Assembly (NCBI RefSeq): GCF_003751625.1
Contig: NZ_RJUL01000002.1
Coordinates: 496,001 to 560,000 of the forward strand
Direction: 5' to 3'
From: Gallaecimonas pentaromativorans
Lineage (GTDB): Bacteria; Pseudomonadota; Gammaproteobacteria; Enterobacterales; Gallaecimonadaceae
DNA length: 64,000 nt
A model generated the notes under the pieces. It did no database searches and was not told the origin of the DNA. It saw nothing but the letters and a program-made list of their open reading frames with translations. The translations under genes were made by a program, and so were the position numbers. How positions within the stretch are numbered: the stretch's first letter is position 1; each line of letters starts with the position of its first letter. Below are positions 38,151 through 47,159 of the stretch, one piece after another.

Positions 38151-38159
38151 GGTAAGGCA

Positions 38160-39002
38160 TTGATAAAGCAAGGATTGCTGGAATTCTGGGCCTTCGGCCT
38201 TAAACAGGCCTGGGCCTGTCTCTTTGGCGGCTATCTGCTGGCGCTGATGCTGGTCAGCCAGTACTGGTACCCGTTCACCACATTACACCGCTACGACTTT
38301 CTGTTCCTGGCCGCCCTTGCCTTCCAGGGGTTGCTGCTGGCCCTGAAGCTCGAAAGCCCCCGCGAGGCGCTGGTGATCCTGGTGTTCCACCTGGTGGCCA
38401 CGGTGATGGAGCTTTTTAAAACCATGGACGGCATCAACGCCTGGGCCTATCCCGGCCAGGCGGCGCTAAAGCTCGGCAATGTGCCGCTGTTTGCAGGTTT
38501 CATGTATTCGGCGGTGGGCAGTTACATTGCCCGGGTCTGGCGGCTGTTTGATTTTCGCTTCAGCCACTACCCGCGGCGGCGCTGGACGCTGCTGCTGGCG
38601 CTGCTGGCCTACCTCAACTTCTTCGGGCACCACTATTTTTGGGATCTGCGCTGGCTGCTGCTGGGCGCGGTCGCCGCGCTGTTCTGGCGGGTGGATATCT
38701 ATTTCAAGGTAAAAACCGAGCACCGGCGGATGCCGCTGCTGCTGGGTTGGCTGTTGGTGGCGCTCTTTATCTGGTTTGCCGAGAACATCGCCACCTATTG
38801 CAAGGTCTGGCTCTACCCCAATCAGGTGGACGGCTGGCAGATGGTGGGCATTGGCAAACTGGGGGCTTGGTACCTGCTGATGATGCTGAGCTTTGTGCTG
38901 GTCTCGCTCATCCACAGGCCACAAGCCCCCGCCAAGGTAAAAGCCGCACTACTCAGCCGGCTTTGCGGGCGTTTTCTACCGGCCGGGCATAGGCGGCCTT
39001 AA
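38160..39002 (+). CDS. DUF817 integral membrane protein
   Basis: 280 residues from a TTG behind AAGGTAAGG. It has about eight membrane segments and family blocks EFWAFGLKQAWACLFGG, VFHLVATVMELFKT, PLFAGFMYSAVGSY and ENIATYCKVW. The DUF817 family is widespread but uncharacterised. Placement nine bases after phoQ implies co-transcription, so it may be a PhoPQ output or accessory protein (inference). Its 3' end overlaps the convergent acyltransferase gene by 50 bases. Confidence 0.86.
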   Translation: MIKQGLLEFWAFGLKQAWACLFGGYLLALMLVSQYWYPFTTLHRYDFLFLAALAFQGLLLALKLESPREALVILVFHLVATVMELFKTMDGINAWAYPGQAALKLGNVPLFAGFMYSAVGSYIARVWRLFDFRFSHYPRRRWTLLLALLAYLNFFGHHYFWDLRWLLLGAVAALFWRVDIYFKVKTEHRRMPLLLGWLLVALFIWFAENIATYCKVWLYPNQVDGWQMVGIGKLGAWYLLMMLSFVLVSLIHRPQAPAKVKAALLSRLCGRFLPAGHRRP

Positions 39003-40053
39003 CAAAGGCCTTTTCCTTTTCGTCCAGCTCCCGAGTGCGCTCGTTAAACCAGCTCAGATCTCCCTCGCCAGCCGCCGAGAGGTTGGACTCGAACAGCTTG
39101 TAGCTGTGGTGGATCTGCGCGTCGATAGCGGCGGCCAGGGTATCGGGGCCGTCCATGCCCTCGCCCTTGATAGGCTCGCCAAAGGCCACATGCACCCTTC
39201 CTTTAAAGCCGGTAAAGCCGAGGCCCATGGCCTTGAGATCTTCGAGCGGCCCCTTGTTGTAGCAGCCTTCACGGGCCAGGGTAGCCAGCTCTTTGGCCTT
39301 TAGCTTGTCGCAAGGGTCAAACTCGTAGCTGATGGCCACCGGCACGATGTTGAGCCGGTCTACCATCTCGGCAAAACTGCGCGTCTTGCGGTGGCTCAAA
39401 AAGAACATCTTCAGCAGCGCCGGATCGGTTTGGTCGTTGCCATCTTTGGCGCGGCCTTCGCGCTGGGCTATCCAGATGCTGTGGCCAGTTTGGATGCTGT
39501 GGTCGATATAGGACGACAGCACGTTCATGGCCGCCGCCAGCTCCCGCACCCCCTTGGCCGAGCGCTTGACGATAAAACTCTTGTTAAGGCGCATCAGGTC
39601 GGTGACAAAGGGCTTTTTCAGCAGGTTGTCGCCGATGCCGATGCGGGCAGTTTGCATCCCCGCCTGGTGGCACACCCAATTGACCAGAGCCGGGTCCAGG
39701 GCGATGTCGCGGTGGTTGGAAACAAAAAGATAGGGCTTGTCCTTGGCCAGGGCATCCACCCCGGACCAGCTGACCCCATCGGTGGTGCGGCCAAGGCTCT
39801 TGGTAAAAAGGTCGCGAATTTGAATTTGAAAGGCAGCGACGTCCTTGATGGGGCAAAGGCGCTTTTTCAACTGGCCTTTGACCACTAACCGCATCAGCGG
39901 GCCCAGCCAGCGGCTCAGGCGCGGGAATTCGTAACGGCTGATAAGGGCAATGAATTCGGGGTTGTGTACCAGCCGGTACAGCACCGCCTGGACTTCGTCA
40001 TCGTGGTAGGGGCGGATGTCCTCGAAGGAGTCCACACCGTTGTTGTTACTCAT
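38953..40053 (-). CDS. 1-acylglycerol-3-phosphate acyltransferase-like protein
   Basis: 366 residues from the ATG at 40053. The catalytic motif NHRDIALDPALVN is the PlsC/GPAT HX4D signature. Block III-type residues are in WIAQREGRAKDG. It lacks strong membrane helices and is longer than PlsC (about 245). The family includes lysophospholipid and glycerol-3-phosphate acyltransferases and acyltransferases of unknown acceptor. An upstream reading adds 25 residues with no similarity. The convergent 50-base overlap with the DUF817 gene could affect expression of both. Confidence 0.85.
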   Translation of the reverse strand: MSNNNGVDSFEDIRPYHDDEVQAVLYRLVHNPEFIALISRYEFPRLSRWLGPLMRLVVKGQLKKRLCPIKDVAAFQIQIRDLFTKSLGRTTDGVSWSGVDALAKDKPYLFVSNHRDIALDPALVNWVCHQAGMQTARIGIGDNLLKKPFVTDLMRLNKSFIVKRSAKGVRELAAAMNVLSSYIDHSIQTGHSIWIAQREGRAKDGNDQTDPALLKMFFLSHRKTRSFAEMVDRLNIVPVAISYEFDPCDKLKAKELATLAREGCYNKGPLEDLKAMGLGFTGFKGRVHVAFGEPIKGEGMDGPDTLAAAIDAQIHHSYKLFESNLSAAGEGDLSWFNERTRELDEKEKAFVKAAYARPVENARKAG

Positions 40054-40196
40054 TAAATTCTTCAACAAGTCATGGTAAGAGGCTATTTTAGCGCGGCTTG
40101 TACTCGGCCGAAACCATGCATCCGGCACAGCTAGACTTCTATCACGGCTTTGCTAACCTACTGACCTTACTAATTTAAGAGAAGGGAATCTTAAAG

Positions 40197-40784
40197 ATGT
40201 ATAAGAAACTGTTGGGCCTGGCGGTGGTAATAGTGCTGACCCTCGCCGCCTTCTACTACCACCCGCAAACCCTGGCCTTTAAAACCGATGCCGTCAGCGC
40301 CGTGCCCACCCTCTTTGGCTATCTGGTGCTGGTGTCGATGGTGGTGGAAAGGGCAACAGAAATTGCCCTGTCGCTGGTGCGAAGCACCGAGGCCGACCGC
40401 CAGGACCTTAAGATAAAACTGGCCCAAGAAAGCCTCAAAACTGCCAGCCCCGAGGCGACGCCCGCCCTTGCCAGCCAGCTTGAAGACATGCAGCACCAAC
40501 GGATGCGCTACCGCGCCGCTTCCCGGCAGATGGCCCAGTGGATAGGCCTTGTTATCGGTATTCTTGTAGCGCTGGTGGGGGTGCGTATTCTTGGCAACCT
40601 GGTGGATATGAGCACCCTTGGCAGCAACAACGGCTGCTTTACTGCCGTCGATGTGCTGCTGACCGGCGCCGTGCTGGCCGGCGGTTCCGATGCCATCAAC
40701 AAGATCATGAAGGTCTACTCAAGCGCCATGGACGCCACCGCCCAGAAGATGCGCGCGGCGCCACCACAAAGCAGCGGCTCATAA
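40197..40784 (+). CDS. Uncharacterised small membrane protein, 195 aa
   Basis: A 195-residue protein I do not recognise. It has an N-terminal hydrophobic segment (about 5-22), a second (about 37-52), a long charged helix, possibly coiled coil, rich in Glu/Gln/Lys (about 58-115), then membrane segments about 119-136 and 152-166. It starts behind GAAGGGAATC. A terminator follows at once, so it is a single-gene unit. Confidence 0.75.
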   Translation: MYKKLLGLAVVIVLTLAAFYYHPQTLAFKTDAVSAVPTLFGYLVLVSMVVERATEIALSLVRSTEADRQDLKIKLAQESLKTASPEATPALASQLEDMQHQRMRYRAASRQMAQWIGLVIGILVALVGVRILGNLVDMSTLGSNNGCFTAVDVLLTGAVLAGGSDAINKIMKVYSSAMDATAQKMRAAPPQSSGS

Positions 40785-40810
40785 AAAAGCGCCCCGAAGG
40801 GCGCTTTTTT
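40783..40810. terminator. Bidirectional terminator between the 195-aa protein and gsk
   Basis: AAAAAAGCGCCC-CGAA-GGGCGCTTTTTT, overlapping both stop codons. Confidence 0.93.
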
Positions 40811-42113
40811 ATTGGTCCCAGTAGACCTCTTCGAGGCTGTCTTCCCGCTCCGGCAGGCCGCGGGAGAGGCGCGGCGAGTGCTGCACCAGCACCTCGAAGC
40901 TGACCCGGTTGGCGTATTTGCTGATCTGCGACAGCGAGGAGTACGCCAAGAACCGCTCGGCATGTTTGGAGCTGCCCGGCACATTGAGGCGGTGATAATC
41001 GTTGGCCGCCATGTCGTGCAATACCGCCGCCAGGGCGCCATCACCGGCGCCATTGGTGTTTTTGATGCGATCGGGCCCACCCATGTAAGGGGAGATGTGG
41101 GTGTAGACCTTCACCGGCACGGCGCAATCGCTTTTGCGCATGGGCCGGGAAAACTCAAAGTGGTTGAACTCGGGAATGGCGCCCGGCAGCAACTGGCGGG
41201 TGGTTTCGCGCTTTTGCTCGTCATCGACATAAGAGGCGAGATAAAGGCCAACCGGGCCTGCGGTGCACAGCACCATGTCGGTCCATTCCAGCACCTTCTC
41301 ACAGGCCAAGAGTGGATCGGCCTCGCCGGTCAGGGCCTGGGCTTCGTCTTCGTTCATGGCCACTACGGTGACATTGTCGCGGATAAATTCCTGCCACCAG
41401 TCTTTGAGATCTTCGACGATGAACTTGGTGCCCATGGTCAGTACCACCGGCACCCCGGCGGCCTTGGCCCAAGCTACGGCTTGCAAGGTGGTGGCCTTCA
41501 TGGGCTCGTGGTCTTCACAGCGCACCAGGTAGGCGGAGATCACCAGCGCCGAGCCGGTCTGAATAAGGGTTTGGTCCAGGTGGCCCACTTCCAGCAAGTC
41601 CATCACCCCTTTGTTGATGGCAAAGCTGCGCTCGCCGTCGGGGGCAATCAAGGTAATGCACTGGCCGATGGAGCCCGCCGCCGGTTGCAGGTAGTTGAGA
41701 TCCACCTTGGACGAGGTGTTGCACAGATATCGGTAAGAGGAGCTGCCCACCCGGATGGTTTCATTCATCACCCCGAACAGCACCGAGCGGTCGTCGGAGA
41801 GCACCGAATAGTTGTGCAAGGTGTTACCGATGGTGCCGCCGGCAAACTCCGAGACAATCAGGTTTTGCTCGGTCAGTTCCTGGTAGATGGCGGCGGCCTT
41901 GTCCGGGGCGATGAGCATGGAATGGCCCTTGGACAGCGCGTACTTTTCAAGAAAGCTATCGGGCACATGGGCCTCGATGTCCACCAGTACCTGGTCGATA
42001 CCACAGATATGGCTGGCAATGGGTTTGTTGAGCAGCGACAGCTCGCTCATCAGGGGATCGCGGCTTTCAACCGGAAAAAAGTGCTTACTCTTGCGCTGAC
42101 CGGGGAATTTCAT
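40809..42113 (-). CDS. gsk: Inosine/guanosine kinase
   Basis: 434 residues, aligning from end to end with E. coli Gsk: it begins MKFPGQRKSKHFFP and ends HSPRLSRGLPEREDSLEE. It is a PfkB-family kinase; the catalytic and anion-hole motif is NTNGAGDGALAA. It phosphorylates inosine and guanosine in purine salvage. The gsk-hemH-adk-htpG-recR-ybaB-dnaX-apt order matches E. coli, except that aes is absent between gsk and hemH. Confidence 0.97.
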   Translation of the reverse strand: MKFPGQRKSKHFFPVESRDPLMSELSLLNKPIASHICGIDQVLVDIEAHVPDSFLEKYALSKGHSMLIAPDKAAAIYQELTEQNLIVSEFAGGTIGNTLHNYSVLSDDRSVLFGVMNETIRVGSSSYRYLCNTSSKVDLNYLQPAAGSIGQCITLIAPDGERSFAINKGVMDLLEVGHLDQTLIQTGSALVISAYLVRCEDHEPMKATTLQAVAWAKAAGVPVVLTMGTKFIVEDLKDWWQEFIRDNVTVVAMNEDEAQALTGEADPLLACEKVLEWTDMVLCTAGPVGLYLASYVDDEQKRETTRQLLPGAIPEFNHFEFSRPMRKSDCAVPVKVYTHISPYMGGPDRIKNTNGAGDGALAAVLHDMAANDYHRLNVPGSSKHAERFLAYSSLSQISKYANRVSFEVLVQHSPRLSRGLPEREDSLEEVYWDQ

Positions 42114-42211
42114 CTGCCTTACTCAAGGGACCCTTTGAGGGCGGCGATAGTAGCAGAACCGCGCCGCCAACTCACAACACTGTTTTAGAGAAAACGATTT
42201 CGCTCCCAAAG

Positions 42212-42234
42212 CCTGCCCGGCCTTGGCCGGGCAT
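42212..42234 (-). terminator. Weak hairpin after hemH
   Basis: A GC-rich inverted repeat, TGCCCGGCC-TT-GGCCGGGCA, lies just after the hemH stop. No good T tract follows on the minus strand (AGGCTTTGGG), so efficiency is doubtful. Confidence 0.35.
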
Positions 42235-42238
42235 GGGC

Positions 42239-43318
42239 TCAGGCTCCCAGAGCTGCCGCCCGGGCAGCGCCAATGCTGCGCGCCTCTGGCGCCTTGGCCA
42301 GCCAGTCGCCCATATTGGTGCAAAGCAGCTGGTAGAGGGCATCGATATGGGGCTCGCTGGCGTTTAGCGCCGCAATGTACTCGTAGCGCTCGCCGCCCCC
42401 TTCAAGAAAGTAGCCGCGGTTTTCCACGCCGATTTCTTCAATGGTTTCCAGGCAATCGGCCGAAAACCCCGGGCAGGCCAGCTGCACCGATTTTACCCCG
42501 TCTTTGGCCAGTTGCTTGAGGGTGGCGTCGGTGTAGGGTTTGAGCCATTCGGCCTTGCCAAAGCGGGATTGAAAAGTGGTGAGCACCTCGTCTTCCCCAA
42601 GGCCCAAACGCTCGCGCAGCAGCCTTGAGGTCTTGTGGCACTCGCAAAAGTAGGGGTCGCCCAGCAGCAGGTTGCGCTTGGGAATACCGTGAAAAGAGAG
42701 CACCAGCTTCTCGGCGCGGCCATGGCTCTGCCAATGCTGCTCGATGCTTTGGGCCAAGGCTTCAATGTAAGGGCCAAAGTCGTGATAGTGGCTGATAAAG
42801 CGAAGCTCCGGCAGCCAGCGACGCTGGCGCAAATCGTCGCTGAGCTTATCAAGGGTCGAGGCACTGGTGCTGGCGCAGTACTGGGGATAAAGGGGCAGCA
42901 CCAGCAGCCGGTCCACGCCCTTGTCCATCAGTTGCTGCACCCCGTCACTGATGCCGGGGTTGCCGTAACGCATGGCAAAGGCGACTTCGACCTTGTCGCC
43001 GTGTTCTGCTGCAAAGCGCGCGGCCAGCGCCTGGGCCTGGTCCTGGGTGTGGAACATCAAGGGTGAGCCACGCTCGGTCCAGACGCTTTGATAGGCGTGG
43101 GCCGACTTTTTGGGGCGGGTGTTGAGGATAATGCCGTTGAGGATAAGCCACCAGATGGGCTTGGGAATTTCCACCACCCTCGGATCTGACAAAAACTCTT
43201 TTAAATAGCGGCGCAGCGCCTTGGGGGTGGGCGCGTCGGGGGTGCCGAGGTTGGTTACCAATACCCCGATTTTGGGGCTTTGACCGTGCTTGAACTGGGG
43301 GCTGCCCTTAAAGGCCAT
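42239..43318 (-). CDS. hemH: Ferrochelatase
   Basis: 359 residues from the ATG at 43318, which follows AGAGGATACGAC. It inserts Fe2+ into protoporphyrin IX to make haem. The catalytic His is in LSFHGIPKR, and the proton-relay Glu is in EGGGERYEYI. N-terminal GVLVTNLGTPDAP is the family start. It sits between adk and gsk. Confidence 0.96.
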   Translation of the reverse strand: MAFKGSPQFKHGQSPKIGVLVTNLGTPDAPTPKALRRYLKEFLSDPRVVEIPKPIWWLILNGIILNTRPKKSAHAYQSVWTERGSPLMFHTQDQAQALAARFAAEHGDKVEVAFAMRYGNPGISDGVQQLMDKGVDRLLVLPLYPQYCASTSASTLDKLSDDLRQRRWLPELRFISHYHDFGPYIEALAQSIEQHWQSHGRAEKLVLSFHGIPKRNLLLGDPYFCECHKTSRLLRERLGLGEDEVLTTFQSRFGKAEWLKPYTDATLKQLAKDGVKSVQLACPGFSADCLETIEEIGVENRGYFLEGGGERYEYIAALNASEPHIDALYQLLCTNMGDWLAKAPEARSIGAARAAALGA

Positions 43319-43386
43319 GTCGTATCCTCTACATCGTCTTAGCCGATTGTATACGGCCAAAAGTCGAATCAGGTCATCAGGATACG

Positions 43387-43416
43387 AAAAAAAGGCCCCT
43401 TACCGGGGCCTTTTTT
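43387..43416 (-). terminator. adk terminator
   Basis: On the minus strand AAAAAAGGCCCC-GGTAA-GGGGCCTTTTTTT, right after the adk stop. Confidence 0.9.
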
Positions 43417-43417
43417 C

Positions 43418-44167
<750 letters not shown>

Positions 44168-44207
44168 TTATTGTTAACAGCCTGATAGGGTACACAGCCG
44201 GCGCCGT

Positions 44208-44240
44208 TAAGAAAAGAACAAGGGCAGCAAATGCTGCCCT
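44208..44240 (-). terminator. htpG terminator
   Basis: Minus-strand stem AGGGCAGCA-TT-TGCTGCCCT followed by TGTTCTTTTCTT. It lies 15 bases beyond the htpG stop. Confidence 0.75.
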
Positions 44241-44254
44241 TGTGCACAGACCGG

Positions 44255-46105
44255 TTACAGGCCTTGCAGCATCAACTTGTTGAGGCGTTTGACGAAACCG
44301 GAGGGATCTTCAAGGCTGCCGCGCTCGGCCAGCAGGGCTTGTTCAAACAGCAGCGCCACCGCGTCTTCGAAATTCTCCCCTTCGCGGCCATCGAGGGATT
44401 TAACCACCGGATGCTCGGGGTTGAGCTCGAAGATGTATTTCACTTCAGGGGCCGCCTGGCCAACGGAGGCCAGCAGTTTGGCCATCTGGCTGGACATGCC
44501 GTGCTCGTCGGTCACCACGCAGGCTGGGGAATCGGTAAGGCGGTGGGTAAAGCGCACTTCGCTGACCTTGTCGCCGAGGCTGTCTTTGACCTTGGCCAAG
44601 ACCCCTTCGATGGCCTTCTCGGCTTCCTTCTCCTCGTCGGTGGCTTCGATGTCCAGCTCGCCACGAGTGGCAGAGGCAAATTGTTTGCCCTTGTACTCGG
44701 TGAGGTGACTCATCATCCAGTCGTCGATACGCTCGGACAGCAGCAACACCTCAAAGCCTTTTTTGCGCAGCACTTCCAGGTGCGGGCTAAAGCGAGCGGC
44801 GTTAAAGCTGTCGGCTACCACGTAGTAAATCTTGTCCTGGCCTTCGGGCATGCGCTCAAGGTACTCATCCAGGCTCACTAGATGCTCGGTGTCGTCATGG
44901 TGAGTGGAGTGAAAGCGCAGCAGGCCGGCAATGGCTTCGCGGTTGGCAAAGTCTTCGGCCGGGCCTTCTTTGAGCACGGCGCCAAAGTGCTTCCAAAAAC
45001 CGGCGTACTCTTCGGGCTTGTCCTTGGCCAGCTTTTCGAGCATGGCAATCACGCGCTTGGAGATGGCGCCTTTCATGGACTGGGTCAGCTTGGAGTCTTG
45101 CAAAATTTCGCGGCTGACGTTGAGCGGCAGGTCGGCCGAGTCCACCAGGCCCTTCACAAAGCGCAGGTACTGGGGCAAGAACACCTCGGCGTCGTCCATG
45201 ATGAACACGCGTTTCACATAGAGCTTGAGGCCGCTCTGACGCTCACGCTGGTACAAGTCCCAGGGCGCATTTTTGGGGATGTACAGCAAGGACGTATACT
45301 CGTGCTTGCCTTCCACCTTGTTGTGGCTCCAGGTCAGCGGCTCGCCAAAGTCATGGGAGAGGTGCTGATAGAAGCTGATGTACTCTTCGTCGCTCACTTC
45401 GCTCTTGGACTTGGTCCACAGCGCCGTGCCTTGGTTAACCGCTTCAAAGCCGCCTTCTTCACCTTCTTCCTTGCCCTCTTTAAAGAGCTCCACCGGCACG
45501 CCGATGTGATCGGAATAGGTGTGAATCACCTGCTCGAGCTTGTAGCTTTCCAGGAAGTCTTTGTCGTCCTCTTTGAGGAACAGCACGATGTCGGTACCGC
45601 GACTGGTCTTGTCGCTGGGGCCGGTCTCGAAGGTGCCTTCGCCCTTAGAGCGCCACATCACGCCCTCTTTGGCACCGGCGGCGCGGCTGTGCACCTCGAC
45701 GGTGTCGGCGACGATAAAGGCCGAATAGAAGCCCACCCCGAACTGGCCGATGAGCTGGCTGTCTTTGGCGGCGTCGCCGGACAGGCTCTGGAAGAAGGCC
45801 TTGGTGCCGGACTTGGCAATGGTGCCCAGGTGCTCAACGATCTCGCTCTCGGTCATGCCGATGCCGTTATCGCTGATGGTCAGGGTGCCTTTGTCTTTGT
45901 CGGCCTTGATGCGCACTTTCAGGTCGCCGTCACCCTCATAGAGGTCGGCGTTTTCCAGCGCCTTGAAACGCAGCTTGTCGGCGGCGTCGGCGGCGTTGGA
46001 AATGAGTTCGCGCAGGAAGATGTCCCTGTTGGAATACAGGGAGTGGATCATCAGTTGCAGCAGTTGCTGGACTTCGGTTTGAAAACCATGGGTTTGGGTG
46101 GTCAT
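44255..46105 (-). CDS. htpG: Chaperone HtpG (bacterial Hsp90)
   Basis: 616 residues (E. coli 624). The GHKL ATPase domain has [21 protein letters not shown] and [11 protein letters not shown]. The middle and C-terminal dimerisation domains follow, with no MEEVD tail, as expected in bacteria. It remodels client proteins with DnaK. A near-consensus sigma-32 promoter lies 38-65 bp upstream. Confidence 0.98.
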   Translation of the reverse strand: MTTQTHGFQTEVQQLLQLMIHSLYSNRDIFLRELISNAADAADKLRFKALENADLYEGDGDLKVRIKADKDKGTLTISDNGIGMTESEIVEHLGTIAKSGTKAFFQSLSGDAAKDSQLIGQFGVGFYSAFIVADTVEVHSRAAGAKEGVMWRSKGEGTFETGPSDKTSRGTDIVLFLKEDDKDFLESYKLEQVIHTYSDHIGVPVELFKEGKEEGEEGGFEAVNQGTALWTKSKSEVSDEEYISFYQHLSHDFGEPLTWSHNKVEGKHEYTSLLYIPKNAPWDLYQRERQSGLKLYVKRVFIMDDAEVFLPQYLRFVKGLVDSADLPLNVSREILQDSKLTQSMKGAISKRVIAMLEKLAKDKPEEYAGFWKHFGAVLKEGPAEDFANREAIAGLLRFHSTHHDDTEHLVSLDEYLERMPEGQDKIYYVVADSFNAARFSPHLEVLRKKGFEVLLLSERIDDWMMSHLTEYKGKQFASATRGELDIEATDEEKEAEKAIEGVLAKVKDSLGDKVSEVRFTHRLTDSPACVVTDEHGMSSQMAKLLASVGQAAPEVKYIFELNPEHPVVKSLDGREGENFEDAVALLFEQALLAERGSLEDPSGFVKRLNKLMLQGL

Positions 46106-46142
46106 GGTTCCACATTCCTCTTGTGTGACTCGCTGGGAAAGT

Positions 46143-46170
46143 AGATGGGGGCAGGGGCAATATTTTCAAG
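46143..46170 (-). promoter_or_regulatory. Sigma-32 (heat-shock) promoter of htpG
   Basis: On the minus strand CTTGAAA (46170-46164) and CCCCATCT (46150-46143) with a 13-bp spacer. Both boxes match the RpoH consensus CTTGAAA / CCCCATNT. The start would fall near 46135, about 30 nt before the ATG. Confidence 0.9.
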
Positions 46171-46181
46171 ACGCCAGTAAT

Positions 46182-46207
46182 AAAAAACCCCACGGCTGTG
46201 GGGTTTT
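46182..46207 (-). terminator. recR terminator
   Basis: Minus-strand AAAAACCCCAC-AGCC-GTGGGGTTTTTT, in the gap after recR and immediately upstream of the htpG promoter. Confidence 0.9.
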
Positions 46208-46214
46208 TCAGCAA

Positions 46215-46817
46215 TCAGGCCAGGGGTTGGCGGCCGCTAAAGGAGTGGGACAAGGTGGTGCCGTCCACAAATTCGAGCTCCCCCCCCACCGGTACGCCAT
46301 GGGCGATGCGGCTGACCTTGACCCCATGTTGGCGGGCCATTTGCGCCACGTAGTGGGCGGTAGCGTCCCCTTCCACCGTGGGGTTGGTGGCGAGAATAAG
46401 CTCCTGCCAGGGCTCGCGGGCCAAAAGGGCGTCGAGCCTATCGAGCTCCAGCTCCGCCGGGCCTATGCCGTCCAGGGGCGACAGGTGCCCCATCAGCACA
46501 AAGTAACGGCCGGAAAAAAGCCCGGTCTGCTCGATGGCCATCACGTCCCCGGGGGTTTCCACCACGCACAGCTGGCCGGCTTCCAGGCGCCGGGGATTGG
46601 CGCAGATGCCGCATTTATCCTCTTCGGTAAAGGTGCGGCAATCGCTGCAATGCTGGATGCCTTCCATAGCCGCTTTTAACTGGCCGGCCAGTTTCAGGCC
46701 GCCCTGGCGATCACGCTCAAGGAGGTGAAAAGCCATACGGGTAGCGGATTTCCCCCCCACACCAGGCAGGCAACGCAGCGCCTGGATAAGCTCACGCAGC
46801 AGTGGGCTAAATTCCAT
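46215..46817 (-). CDS. recR: Recombination protein RecR
   Basis: 200 residues. The order is helix-hairpin-helix ([17 protein letters not shown]), Cys4 zinc finger ([16 protein letters not shown]), Toprim domain ([24 protein letters not shown]) and a C-terminal Walker B-like [10 protein letters not shown]. It acts with RecF/RecO to load RecA at gaps. It follows ybaB by three bases in the dnaX-ybaB-recR operon. Confidence 0.98.
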   Translation of the reverse strand: MEFSPLLRELIQALRCLPGVGGKSATRMAFHLLERDRQGGLKLAGQLKAAMEGIQHCSDCRTFTEEDKCGICANPRRLEAGQLCVVETPGDVMAIEQTGLFSGRYFVLMGHLSPLDGIGPAELELDRLDALLAREPWQELILATNPTVEGDATAHYVAQMARQHGVKVSRIAHGVPVGGELEFVDGTTLSHSFSGRQPLA

Positions 46818-46820
46818 GGC

Positions 46821-47150
46821 TTAGAAGGGGAACTGCATGCCGCCGGGCAGCTTCATGCCGCCGGTTACGGCGCCCATCTTGGCCTTGGACTCTTCTTCCA
46901 CGCGGCGGGCCGCGTCATTGATGGCGGCGGCGATGAGATCTTCGAGCATCTCTTTGTCGTCTTCCATCAGGCTGGGGTCAATTTCAACGCGGCGCACGTT
47001 GTGGTTGCCCAGCATGGTGATCTTCACCAGGCCAGCACCGGCTTCGCCGGTGACTTCCATGAGGGCGATCTCTTCCTGGGCTTTTTGCATCCGCTCCTGC
47101 ATCTGCTGGGCCTGCTTCATGATGTTGCCCATTCCGCCTTTACCAAACAT
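46821..47150 (-). CDS. ybaB: Nucleoid-associated protein YbaB/EbfC
   Basis: 109 residues with a Gly/Met-rich start ([18 protein letters not shown]), a long helix and the conserved core [20 protein letters not shown]. It forms dimeric tweezers that bind DNA. It lies nine bases after dnaX and three before recR. Confidence 0.97.
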   Translation of the reverse strand: MFGKGGMGNIMKQAQQMQERMQKAQEEIALMEVTGEAGAGLVKITMLGNHNVRRVEIDPSLMEDDKEMLEDLIAAAINDAARRVEEESKAKMGAVTGGMKLPGGMQFPF

Positions 47151-47159
47151 TGTCGTTCC

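Noticed and set aside
44882-46144. 420-codon plus-strand open frame opposite htpG
   Set aside because: It is the antisense shadow of htpG. It has no ribosome site, and htpG is unmistakable.
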